A DNA stretch of 64,000 bases, from contig CAJNOL010000091.1 of the NCBI GenBank assembly GCA_905250125.1, positions 35,683-99,682 of the forward strand. The letters run 5' to 3'. Source of the DNA: Rotaria sordida (Eukaryota; Rotifera; Eurotatoria; Philodinida; Philodinidae). The notes under the pieces were generated by a model. That model was not told the DNA's origin. It saw only the letters and a list, made by a program, of their open reading frames with translations, and ran no database searches. How positions within the stretch are numbered: position 1 is the first letter of the stretch; every line of letters begins with the position of its first letter. This document shows, in pieces, positions 1 to 10,975 of the stretch. The position numbers were made by a program, and so were the translations under genes.

Positions 1-477
1 CCTAAGAAAGTTGAAGAAACTAAAGAAAAACCTAAAAAAGAAGAAACTAAAGAAAAAACTGAAAAAGAAGAACCTAAGAAAGTTGAAGAAACCAAAGAAG
101 AAGAGAAAAAAACAGAAACTACAACATCTCGACGTCGACGAGGTTGGGATGAAGACAATAAGAAAACTGAAGAAGCTACAAAAACTGAAAAAGAAGAATC
201 TAATAAAGCTGAAGAAACTAAAGAAAAAACCGAAAAAGAAGAACCTAAGAAAGAAGAAGAAACTAAAGAAGAAGAGAAAAAAACAGAAACTACAGCATCT
301 CGACGCCGACGTGGTTGGAATGAGGACGATAAAAAGGAAGAAGCTAGTACTGAAAAGAAAACTGAAGAATCTACTACTAAAACTGATGATAAAGATGAAA
401 CTGAAAAGAAGAAAGATGATGAAGATACAAAAGCAGCTACTAAGCCAACTGGACGTCGACGTGCTGGTGGTTGGTGA
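1..477 (+). CDS. C-terminal part of a Lys/Glu-rich protein with SRRRRGW repeats (5' end outside the window)
   Basis: Frame 1 is open from the first base to a TGA at 475-477, giving 158 residues of a partial protein. A longer Lys/Leu-rich frame overlaps it in frame 2, but the frame-1 product is clearly repetitive: Lys-Glu-Thr-rich blocks are followed by the motif SRRRRGW(D/N), twice, 57 codons apart (around 130 and 301). The protein ends in GRRRAGGW. The repeats keep the amino acids while third bases vary (cgacgtcgacga versus cgacgccgacgt), which favours this frame as coding. The protein is highly charged, presumably disordered, with no membrane segment. A basic run ending in Trp then Asp/Asn resembles the U2AF-ligand motif bound by UHM domains of splicing factors; that is inference. 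I do not recognise the gene. Confidence 0.72.
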   Translation, partial: PKKVEETKEKPKKEETKEKTEKEEPKKVEETKEEEKKTETTTSRRRRGWDEDNKKTEEATKTEKEESNKAEETKEKTEKEEPKKEEETKEEEKKTETTASRRRRGWNEDDKKEEASTEKKTEESTTKTDDKDETEKKKDDEDTKAATKPTGRRRAGGW

Positions 478-616
478 TTATTTTATTTATTTTATTTTAT
501 GGCATTCAATAACAGTATATGCGTGTTTGCGTGTAGTTTTATGCAGTTTTGTAAATAAGAAACAGTATATCATCTTTTCTTCTTTTTATTGTTTTATTAT
601 TTCCTTTTTTTTTTTA

Positions 617-622
617 AATAAA
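617..622 (+). terminator. Poly(A) signal for the 5'-most gene
   Basis: A canonical AATAAA lies about 140 bases after the stop codon, following a T-rich stretch. It is the likely 3'-end processing signal of the Lys/Glu-rich gene. Confidence 0.45.
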
Positions 623-2873
623 GTCATATTGATCAAATTTACGCTATTAATTATGATCATTTTAGTTGAATCTTTTATTTGATATTTAGTTAAAATCTTC
701 TCTTGTTTAACTGAATACTCAAAATATAATTACCATTTCAAAAATAAAGAATTATATGTATAAAATTATAATTTTTATGAATAAATTATCTGTTTTGACT
801 ATTCTTGAAAACGATAATCTTTACAAAATTCATATTTTAATCTATTTATATGTATCAATTGTATAGATCGATAATGTTGTTGAAAAAGATATCGAGACTA
901 ACGGACAAGCGGACTAAAAATATTAACCCAATATGTTTTCAGATTGATTCAATAATATAACCAAATAATAGCACAATTCTAAAGGGTATATTCAATCGGT
1001 GGTAATTTTCTTTTTTTATAAATCTTATACAAAATTTTGCTAATTGTTGATTTATAATATACAAGAGTCGATATGAATAAGAACATATACTTCTATTTGT
1101 ACAGGATGTAAAATCATCTATTCATAATGATAAATTAATGAGAAAAACATCATCTAATATGATATATCTATCAACATCAAAACAACATAACACACGAAAA
1201 ATTTTTTCATATAAAAAGAACAAAGTTCGAAACAAGAATTCTAGCTTAATGTTAATGATTTATTATATCCAATTGTATTTTTGATCGATATATAAAAGAC
1301 TTATCATAATCATCAAATAAATCGAAATCATTAACATGATTATCAATGATTGCTACTTGCGAGTTTGATGAACAGTTGAAGTATATAAAAAAAAAACAAA
1401 GAAAACGTACAAAAGCAAAAAAACAAGTATAAAATTACTATATATAGAATAATGATATGTAATACAATAAAATATACTTTCGTTCTGTTTTATCGCATGT
1501 ATATATTTACATTTTAATATACTACATATGTCAATAATCTGTCTTTTAGTTAGTATTTTGCTTTCTATTTCATATATTGAGTCATAGACATATCAATTGA
1601 AAAAAAAAAAGGACAAAAAGAAAAATACTTCGATGGGAAAATCGACTATACTATTCATTCACGCGCTCACCAGGAGAAAGATGAACCATCTAGATGTACG
1701 ATGAATACAATCTATATTTGTTCAATTAGATTGTTACAAGACAGAAAAAGGAATTCAACACTTTTCGTCTATCAATGATGGGAACATTACATACTAACCA
1801 TTTTTTTCTCTTCGCCTTCTCTCTCGAATAAAATCACACCATTTCGAAGGTCTATTACATAAGGTAACACACTAGATTTATATGGATATATACGCTAGAA
1901 CAGTTAGCATAGACTGTAAATGAAGTGCTACTAGTGTGCATGTATGCATATCGTTCTGTAATATAATTTCGATGATGAGTGGACATTTATCAATGTTACA
2001 CATTCAATAAGAAAAGCAAGTCAATAAAGCATGTATTATTTGAGTGGATAATGAACAAGCTGTGAAATTTCTGATGATGCTACAATCATCATATGATTCA
2101 TATAATACAAAATTAGTACATTATTTTCGCTGATTTATTTGATTAAAGAAAATAAACGTAGGTTTATCACGATAGAATAGACATGACAATCGATAGAAAA
2201 AAAAAATTAATCTTTATTTTTTTTGTACTTTTCATTTTATCTTAAATGCCAAAAAAAGGAAAATTATAAATTGTAATGATCTTTTCATAATAGAACAAAA
2301 CAAAAAAAAAATTTTTTTTTTGTTTTAGTATTCTTTTATCGGTATCACCTCTGATAACCAACAAGGTATAGAGAAGTTAATCGCCTGCTGAGTGCAAATG
2401 GAAAAATCGCACGAATCGAACAATGTGAATAATCTCATCGTTTGTCACTTAAGTTTTATATGATGACAGTTATCTTGTTTTGAAAAATGAAAATATTAAA
2501 TTTTGAATTATTTTCGAGCAATACTCCTAGTCCTCTTCCTTGTTTTGACGCCATCAAGCATGTCAAATTATATCTGTTGGATCATTTCATTTCTGTCTCG
2601 CCAATCATCGATGCAGGGAACATCTTCAAACAGAAATAAAAAGAATTTTCAATGTTCCTTTTTTTTTTCGTTTTCTTTCTGTCTCTCTATTCTCTTCTTA
2701 TACATATTTTCGCATGGACCAATCATTGGCGTCAACCCCCTACTGAGTATACAATAGAGAGAGAAAGAAAAGATTGAAAACGAAAAAGAAAAATATGGTC
2801 AACCATCCCATCATTTTGTGACTAAAGACAAATTGTGCATTCTCACAAACAGAGATATATACACAAAATAGAA
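623..2873. other. Intergenic, upstream of the homeobox gene
   Basis: No convincing coding exon was seen on either strand. The sequence is A+T-rich with homopolymer A/T runs (for example 2206-2226 and 2300-2320). Short open frames here, such as the one near 2503-2757, have no recognisable protein features. It probably carries the promoter and regulatory DNA of the Distal-less gene. Confidence 0.5.
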
Positions 2874-5672
2874 ATGTTTCCAAATCATTATTCACCATCA
2901 AGTCCTTATATTGATTTTTCATCATATAATACAACTCCATCATCATCATCAAATATAACTAGTATTGGTAATCCTTCACCACCACCTCTTTATCATCAAC
3001 ATCAACATATGTTCTCAGCAACACATTTTTCAAATGATAAACTTCAACATTCACCAACAGGTTATCCAGCATTTGCTATGCATGGTTTAAATATGAATGT
3101 TAATGTTACAATGAGTCCTGTTTATGTACCAACTAATAATTTATCAATTTCTCAATCATCACCAACAGTTCCATTAAAACCTTTTTATCCTTCTGATGAA
3201 AATGGTACGAATTCATTAGAAGGTAAGTAATCACGATTATTTCCAACTGTGTGTGTCAATGAATATGATCGTTTGTCGTGAGAGGTGTTAAAATATTATT
3301 CATATGAATACTGATAACAGAAGAAAAAATACGATTAATATATAAAAAGATAAGTCGAATATTTTCTATAAAATCTTATTAGTTAAGAATTCTAGTTTTC
3401 TATCAATTAACGAAATAACAAATCAATGTTATCGATAGAAATGTATGACGATAATACATTTCAATATATTATTTAATTATTGATTAAAAAGAAAATATTT
3501 TTCATCGAAAAAAAAAAAAAAACTTCAAAAAACAAATTTTAATCTATTCATTGATCTTTTATCTATCGACGTTTTTTTTCTTTTTCGTTTTAAAGATCGA
3601 TTGATAATGATCGATCATATAAACCGAGTTAATTTATCACATTCGATCTAAATGCCAATAGCGAAAATTAAATTCTTTGGTCATACTTATCTTATTTTTA
3701 TTTATTTTAATAGAAAAATCAGTCAATTCATTAATATTAAATGGTAGTGAAATTCTTCCAGGAGCAACAGCACCACCACCAACACTTTCATTACCTAAAA
3801 TAACAGCGAAAGGAAAGAAGATTCGTAAACCACGTACAATCTATAATCCACTTCAATTACAAGCATTAAATAAACGTTTTCATCGTACACAATATTTAGC
3901 ATTGCCTGAACGAGCTGAATTAGCAGCTATGCTTGCTCTAACACAAACTCAGGTGAGTTTTATGTATGTTAATTTGACACATTGAAGGTCACATGTATAG
4001 CCTAAAGCATGACATATTTTATTGTCTTCTTTTTTGTCTCTATGTATAAAAAAAATGATGAATGGAAGATCATCATTCATGATGTCCATCTTTGAGCAAA
4101 ATGTCTATGTCTTTTATATGAGTTAGGATAAGGAAAAAAAAAAAAGTAACAGAATGTCATTGATTTTTATGAGTGATTTGCGCAATTATATGAGTTGATA
4201 GTTTTGTTGCAGAAAATGAGTCACGAGAAAAAAAAAAGAAGAAGAAGAAGAAGAAGGCGGGATGCATTATCGGCTAGCTCAAATTGTATGTATATATAAA
4301 TTCAAAGACGCATCAGCGGGGAGCTCAGTATTGCGTGAACAATCGAAAGACGAGGGCAAATGGTCGGCATGTTTGAAGAAAAGCGAGGAAAAAAAAAGTT
4401 CTTATCTGAAATGACAACGCCCATTGTGGATACTACGAAATAAGATTGTATTCATTCATGTGTAGACTATTTTTGAAGTCAAATCATTTTGACATTATAT
4501 CTAAAATAGTTTCTTTTGACTTGTTCTTTTTTTTTCCTATATATTCAAATGAAATAAACTTAAGTTTCCGTCTTGTATTTTTTTTTTTCGTTTTTACAAA
4601 AGAGAATACCTGACTGATTGCTATATGTTTCACAGTAGGGAAGAAAAAAAAAGTAAAAATGGGCGTTTCTTCTTAAACACAAAGACATTTTCTCTTTATA
4701 TACAAATCACGCATGCATTGATGCTTTGTTCCCTTTTTTTTCTCGCTTTATGCTCACAAGACAACCTGTTATTAGAAATACACATTGTGAAAGAATATAG
4801 ACAGGTAAAAAGATGTATATTGATGTGATGGTCAGTATAAACCCTGCGGGTATATTCGTTGTAAGATCTATGTGTGACATCTCTCCTCCCTTTGCCTCCC
4901 ATACATACATATACATAGTACATTGATGGGACAAGGACAATACATGATGACCGATACGCCCTTCACGCACAAAATATAGTCGATAGAGATACACATATGA
5001 AAAACTATCTATAAGGAAAAGTAATGCTTGACTAAATCGATGCGTGATGATAGATAAAAGTTACGGTCATTTTTTTTTATTTGTTGATAATGATTAAGAT
5101 GATTAACTGAAATGTTTTTTTTGTTTTTTTGAAGGTCAAAATATGGTTTCAAGTGAGTAAAAATATTTCTATGATTATCTATATACAATTAGAATTTTTT
5201 TTTGTTCATTTCTTAGAATAAACGTTCAAAAGAAAAAAAAGCTAATAGACAAAGTAATCGTACTCGTCCATCAAATGATAATGATATGAGTTGTAATGGT
5301 GAAGAAATCTATTCTGATGATGAGACAAGTTCAACATCAACTAATAATAATGATTCATCTTTACATGCTACACAATCATTAGCACCTGCATGTGAAAGTA
5401 AAGATGTTGATGTGACTACAACAAATCAAACAATAACCAAATCATCACCTAATATCTATGAACAGTCTTCACCACCTTCTCTAACATCTTCTGCACTGAT
5501 ATCAACAACAACAACAACACCATCATCTTATTCTACAAATGATTTTCTTCGTTCAAATTCAATGTATTTTGATTATGGATCAATGAATGGTTTTTGGCCA
5601 CCACCTTTATATGATACAAATCATAATACTAATGGATATTATCAACAACATCCACCAACAATTCATACTTAA
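2874..5672 (+). CDS. Dll: Distal-less (Dlx-family) homeodomain transcription factor
   Basis: Four exons (2874-3222, 3714-3952, 5135-5152, 5217-5672) with GT-AG junctions join in frame to 353 residues. Residues ~153-212 form the homeodomain: [14 protein letters not shown], then [13 protein letters not shown] and the recognition helix VKIWFQNKRSK, which match Distal-less/Dlx proteins almost word for word. Flanks are Ser/Thr/Pro/Asn-rich, as usual in the family. Dlx proteins bind TAAT-type sites in the nucleus and pattern appendages and nervous tissue in animals (family knowledge). Exon 3 is only 18 bases and encodes homeodomain residues 45-50. Intron 2 is 1,182 bp and intron 3 is 64 bp. The Phe usual after RSK is replaced by Glu (RSKEKK). 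The start is the first ATG of the exon-1 frame; no in-frame ATG lies upstream before a stop. Confidence 0.95.
5135..5152 (+). other. 18-base microexon inside the homeobox
   Basis: This exon is bounded by AG at 5133-5134 and GTGAGT from 5153. It encodes exactly six residues, VKIWFQ, including Ile47 and Gln50 of the DNA-recognition helix. Skipping it would keep the reading frame but delete the core of the helix. It belongs to the Distal-less gene. Confidence 0.93.
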
Positions 5673-5735
5673 TAAAACTTGATTATTAAAGTGTTGTATT
5701 ATCCGACTTGTATATCGATTTACTTTTGCTTTGAA

Positions 5736-5741
5736 AATAAA
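5736..5741 (+). terminator. Poly(A) signal of the Distal-less gene
   Basis: AATAAA lies 64 bases after the stop codon. Another AATAAA (5671-5676) overlaps the stop itself. The downstream copy is the better placed. Confidence 0.5.
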
Positions 5742-5866
5742 ACTTGTATTGAATGCTTAAGAACAAAAATATTTTTCTTAATCAATTTTATGAATATTCA
5801 TAATATGTTTTTGAATTTCCTTGAATTATGATCATTCATTTTATCATCATAATTCATATAAGGTTC

Positions 5867-6498
5867 TCAATTTTCATAATCAGGAAGAATAGGTTTAATT
5901 GTTGGACGATCATTAGATGAATAAGCATCATTTCGATAATGCATTTTTTGATCATTTGAATAAAACATAGATGTTTATCATCGAAAAATCAATAGTTCTT
6001 GATTATTTACCATAATCATAAGTTTCATTAAATGTGTTAACTTGATTTTGAGTAAATGTGTCGAAATTATGTGTTTGATCTGTAAAAAAAAAATTATATT
6101 TAAGCATAGGTTTCATTAAACAATTTTTGTCTTATCGGTTTGAATATTTTTGCGTTAAACACGTACATATGTATCACAATCAGGACGAGTCTGTTCATGA
6201 GCAAAACCTAGTCCATGTAACAATTTATGTGATGCTACCGAATGATGAACACAACTACGTAGGAATTTGAATTGAAAGATCTTGACTATCACTATTCACA
6301 ATTTTACCCATATGTGACCAACATCTATATTTATTTATTTTGTCATTATCTTCTAAATAAAAAAAGTACATTCATTTTTTCTTATTCTTGATCAGAATGA
6401 ACTGTTAATTAGACTGGATTATTATTTCATCAGACAAATCCTAGACAATCATTTGTAAATACTGCATCAAATTCAACAGGTGCGATACCATTGGGCTA
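5867..6498 (-). pseudogene. Decayed astacin (M12A) metalloprotease
   Basis: Read on the minus strand, fragments run in the order of an astacin catalytic domain: PNGIAPVEFDAVF, then CWSHMGKI, then a degraded zinc site with GLGFAHEQTRPD, then YDYG and KMHYRNDAY. Astacins are secreted or membrane zinc proteases. Damage is extensive. The zinc motif HExxH reads HKLLH (6215-6229), losing the catalytic Glu. A stop stands where WPNG has its Trp (6496-6498). There is a frameshift with a TAG before the zinc helix and a TAA at 6155-6157. The intron before the KMHY block lacks an AG acceptor. The final fragment ends PDYEN then TGA. This is a dead gene; the order of fragments makes the identification secure. 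Confidence 0.8.
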
Positions 6499-7692
6499 TT
6501 TTGAAGTTTGAATGTATGCAGTTCAATCATTGCTTACTAATATTGCAATATCGCCTTATATCAATTCGGTATCAGTTCGATTATTCGCAAAAAATAAAGT
6601 TGAAAACAATTTAACAATAACGAAATATTATTAATAAAATAATCTTCTGGTTCTGAAAAAAAAGACAATGTGTATATCTATATACGTAATAGTGTATTAT
6701 TTTTGACAAAAGTAGCATAAGAATAAAATCATATTCTAAAAAATTTTATAATCTATATCTTTCTATCTATCAGAATTTAAAAATTCAAATTTAATTCTTT
6801 CTTCCATTTTTTTTTCAAGATTTATACGTATATACTTCGTAATAATACAAAAGAATTAAGAGAAGTTAGATTTTCATCAATAAAACAACATATATGTAAC
6901 TAACTGTTCTGTAGTACAACATTTTTTTTTCACCGATGTTCGTTTTTCTGGTAGGGTGTTCTTTGGGAGTTGAGTTTGATGAAATATATTGCTAGTCAAA
7001 AAAAAAAGATAAGATGAAGAGTAAGTATCTCAGAATATTTTCATTCGAAAATCGACGAATTATATAAATATAGAAATACAGCATATGTGAAAGCAGTAAC
7101 ATTGAATATTCTTTTGCAATGAATATCAGACTTGTGTGGAAGATCTTTTATTCATATCGTAAAAAAAAAGATTCCCAGAACTTTAACGTATACCTGCTTG
7201 CAATCAAATACATCGTCCTCAATGAATTACATTATTATATCTTTCCATTGTAAATAAAAAAAAGAAAAAAGAAAAAGAAAAGTTTTTTCTTTTCGTTGAA
7301 AAAAAAACAGAAGAAAAACTATTTATTTATTTACTTTTCAAAATAACCTTAACATGAAAGAATTATAGAAGTTTTCGTGTTTTGCTCTTCGTAGACCTGT
7401 ACCACCAGAATAGAATTAGAGAAGTAAGCAGATGAAAAAATTTCATAATGTTGATTAGACTAGAAATATTTATTTCGTATGATGAAGAAGAAAGTATAAC
7501 AGCTACTACATACATAAATCAATATATCAACTTTATCTTTTAACGGACTATAAATACAAAATATTTCTCTGCAAAATTATTTTTAATAAATCTAGTAGTT
7601 TTAAAGCAATTTATTATTTATATTTTTGTAAATAAAGTGACAAAGATTTCTTGCTCATAATTGTGCGTCATCGAAATGAATTATTCAAAGTT
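6499..7692. other. Intergenic, nothing recognised
   Basis: A+T-rich sequence with A and T homopolymers, for example a purine-rich run at 7257-7282. No exon, RNA gene or repeat family was recognised. An open frame on the plus strand at 7661-8125 is the antisense shadow of the wax-synthase-like gene. Confidence 0.45.
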
Positions 7693-8727
7693 TTATTTCC
7701 AAGCAGCAAAAAGTCCAGTTTCAATATATGGATCGAAGAAAAGAGATGCAGTAGATAACATAATTCCTACTGTCCATATACATCCCAATAATTTTTCTTT
7801 GAAAGTATTTGGCTTTGTTGGCCACTTCATAGTTATTTCTAATAAAACTAAAAGACCATGTAATAAAAAAAAAATCATATTTTTACCAGACCATTTACCA
7901 GCGACAAACCAGTACGTATATTCATGCAGCAAACCTGATATTACAAAAGCTAGAAGACCTTTTGCTTTGTTGTTCATAGAGATTATTGGATCGATCCATT
8001 TTGGAATAACAACAAAAGACATAAGTTGCAGCGAATTTTTTATAAGACGATTCCAACGATGTGACCAAAAGTCTCGAAGACTGGTAGAAACGAAAGGCAA
8101 CGCAGCATACACAGGATTCATTTGAAGATTAAAAAGGATAGTATAAATACCGAAAGCGATACTGACATTACCGTCAAGTGATAGATATAGAAGAATACTT
8201 AATAATCCATAACGAAGAAAGCGGAATATTAGAAACAATGATGATGAAGAAAGCGAAAGCCATTCAAGAGGTATTAAGTGAAGAGATATTCGAAAAATAA
8301 TAAATTTACAAATACCTTGTAAAATTAACAAAATACCTTCTCGACGTACATCTTGTTTCGATAATTCTGATAATTTCGCTTCAGATTCTGGCATTCGTGG
8401 CAAGGCAAGTACATAGAAAACCACCAATTTCAATGGCATTCGTTGAATATATGTCCATTTATAAGCAAATGCTAATTCGAGAAATTTGAAAGTTGTCAAA
8501 ATGCTCAATCCACTAAACGAAAAAGCTAATAGAGGGTGAAGACTAAACCATGACGATTTTAATTTCAACGAGACATATATAAATATTATACTGATAGCAC
8601 AAACAATTGAATTAAATTGAAAAAGACGTAGAGAATTAAAATATTTACTAATATTAAGACTCATAATATATATAATAAATATACAAATAAAGGTTATATA
8701 AAGAATGGTTAAAGTATTCTCGGCCAT
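7693..8727 (-). CDS. MBOAT-family wax-synthase-like acyltransferase, intronless
   Basis: A single uninterrupted frame of 344 residues from ATG to TAA. The protein is mostly hydrophobic, with about eight predicted membrane segments. The C-terminal half carries the hallmarks of the plant/fungal wax synthase domain: NPVYAALPF, then LRDFWSHRWNR, and SGLLHEY with the putative catalytic His of MBOAT enzymes. Members transfer a fatty acyl group from acyl-CoA to an alcohol in the ER membrane; the substrate here is unknown. Length is close to plant jojoba-type wax synthases (~340-350). It has no introns although most neighbours have several. Together with the taxonomic spread of the family, this suggests acquisition by horizontal transfer (inference). 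The acetyl-CoA transporter gene is the next one upstream on the same strand. Confidence 0.85.
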   Translation of the reverse strand: MAENTLTILYITFICIFIIYIMSLNISKYFNSLRLFQFNSIVCAISIIFIYVSLKLKSSWFSLHPLLAFSFSGLSILTTFKFLELAFAYKWTYIQRMPLKLVVFYVLALPRMPESEAKLSELSKQDVRREGILLILQGICKFIIFRISLHLIPLEWLSLSSSSLFLIFRFLRYGLLSILLYLSLDGNVSIAFGIYTILFNLQMNPVYAALPFVSTSLRDFWSHRWNRLIKNSLQLMSFVVIPKWIDPIISMNNKAKGLLAFVISGLLHEYTYWFVAGKWSGKNMIFFLLHGLLVLLEITMKWPTKPNTFKEKLLGCIWTVGIMLSTASLFFDPYIETGLFAAWK

Positions 8728-9454
8728 AAGAACGACGTAACCGAAACAACAATAGAAGAAAATTTTAGTGTATTTGTCGTTTTACTGATAAGTGCTTGAA
8801 ACGATGTAAAATTAAAGCAATATATAATTGTGCGCAACAGAAAAGATAAAGAAAACACGTGCATTAAGATGATGATTCTTTTTCGTATATCGAAGAATAA
8901 AGAAAATATTTGTTTATTAAATATTATCATTGATTGAAATAAATCTATCTATGTCGAAGTCTTATCGTATTAATAAAGAAAGACTTATTTTTCAATTGAA
9001 AGATTCATAATCATTAGGTTTTCTTCGTTGTAAAATTGATACAAAATCAAAATGTTAAATTACTCAATACATAAATGCTTCGAACATGAAAAACTTGGTT
9101 ATAGTATTATTAATATTTCAAAAATAAAAGAAAGAATCTCAAATAGAATACTAGACAATGCAATATTATACATGATCGAATTCTGAAGTTTCCAAGGTTA
9201 TAACTAATTCTGCAGATTTCTTGTCCAACAATATATGTATGTTTTTCAAGGACAAGTAATCTTGTCGTTCATATTCACAATAAAAAAAAAAACATCACAT
9301 TATTCATATTTCTTTTATAATATTCTACTATGCACCAAGTAATTATCAACAAATCTTACATAAAACAAAAAATTAGACAACTACAAAAACAACATAGATA
9401 AATCGATATTTTGTTGTTGTTATCCAATAGTAGACACTATATCATTAGTATATT
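8728..9454. other. Spacer between wax-synthase-like and acetyl-CoA transporter genes
   Basis: No gene seen. It holds the presumed promoter of the wax-synthase-like gene and the 3' UTR of the transporter gene. A 73-codon minus-strand frame at 8709-8930 has no recognisable features. Confidence 0.45.
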
Positions 9455-10975
9455 TTATATTGTTTCTGAACGTTCTTGAGTGTTCATTTCTGTTATTCTC
9501 TCATTTTCTTTTACTGAATACCATTTATGAATTGGAAGTGCTTGTAATCGACGCATCATGTGCCAAGTAAATGATAACCAAAGAATGCCGATTACAGTAC
9601 AACCAGCTACTTCAATTGAGTAGGCATGTTTTTTCGGTAGCCAACTTGCTACTAAAAGGACGACACTAGACGATACAGTTTGACCAATATTACCAAGAGT
9701 GCTTACTAATGTCATATATGTTCCACCAATACGTAGTTCACTAATTTGAGCATAGAAACCAACTCGAGCAACAAGTTGTAAATAGATAATTGTTTCGTTT
9801 ATCACAAACAAAACCATCAAAATTGGATAGAATACATAAGGAAATTTAACAAGTTGTGAAGTAAAATAAATATAAATACCAATTAATACACAAATTAATA
9901 ATCGAGGTAAATATAATCGAGCAAACCAAATTAAAGGTCGATGAGTTTGTGAAAGTATGAGTGGTACAATAACTTTAACTAAAACCAATGGCATTGTAAT
10001 AAGACCAAGAGTTTCACGTGACATACCATTACTAGAATACAAAATATATAATACATAACGTTTAATAACTAAGAAAATGTTTTACATTATTCTATTCATT
10101 AGCAATATCATATACTTGAAAATTTTTTCGATGTGATATTCTTAGCAAAAATTTTCTTACCTAACCAAAGCAATATTAGTCATATAATAAGTTGCTGCAT
10201 AACCAAAAGGAGAAATAATAAGAATAAATGTTAATTCTAACATACATTTCTTCTTGAATAATTTGATAATAGATAAATATGTTGCAATAAGTTTCAATCG
10301 TTTTATGTCATCATTTTGTTTTGATGTTCGTTCACGAAATAGAAAAGCTATAATACAAGTAACAATAAGAAAACATACGCCCCAGAAACGTACAAATTCA
10401 GCTAGTGTAAAAAGTCCAGTATTCTGTATTTTAAATGATAACGGTGTACGAATATAACGATTGGTAAAATTAGCTGATTCGAACGTAAGAAGAAATGATG
10501 ATCCAAGAAAACGTCCAAGAGTTTGTCCAATTGTTTGTGAAGTTGATTGCCAAACAACGTTTGATGTTGCAAAAAGTGTAAGAGCCCAGCCATCTACACA
10601 TACATCTTGGCTAGCAGTAAGAAATACAATGAAGAATAAGATGATTGTTAGTGAGACAATAGATAGATTATTAATAAATGAATCAATATAGAATGATAGA
10701 ATAATTAGAACAATACCAAGTACTATTTGTATGGGTAATAACCATGTTTGACGTCTTCCAAAACGTCGAATATAAAAAACATCGAGTACAGGTGCCCAGA
10801 TCAATTTTAAACTAAATGGATAATAAACACAATTGTAGACACTTTGTTGTCTCCATGTAGCACCTGCAGATGTAAGATAAATTGGAATTGAAGTAGATAT
10901 ACCAAGAACAACACCTTGTAAAATATAAAGAACAAGTGTCACAAAAATGCTCGCAATTGGAGCAGTGATAAACAT
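9455..10975 (-). CDS. SLC33A1: Acetyl-CoA transporter, SLC33A1 (AT-1) family
   Basis: Two exons (10161-10975 and 9455-10031) joined by a GT-AG intron give 463 residues of a major-facilitator-type membrane protein. Diagnostic blocks are YILQGVVLGISTSIP, PFSLKLIWAPVLD, FGRRQTWL, SQDVCVDGWALTL and GQTLGRFLG, all matching SLC33A1. The animal protein imports acetyl-CoA into the ER lumen for acetylation of glycoproteins and gangliosides (family knowledge). It is shorter than the human protein (549) because the ~70-residue cytosolic N terminus is missing. The first ATG sits directly after a long pyrimidine tract and CTAG, so an upstream exon, a 5' UTR intron or a trans-splice site is likely. Confidence 0.9.

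Noticed and set aside
11-682. Long Lys/Leu-rich open frame in frame 2
   Set aside because: It is the shadow of the frame-1 Lys/Glu-rich protein; only frame 1 shows meaningful repeated motifs with third-base variation.
7661-8125. 154-codon plus-strand frame
   Set aside because: It is antisense to the wax-synthase-like gene and its product has no features.
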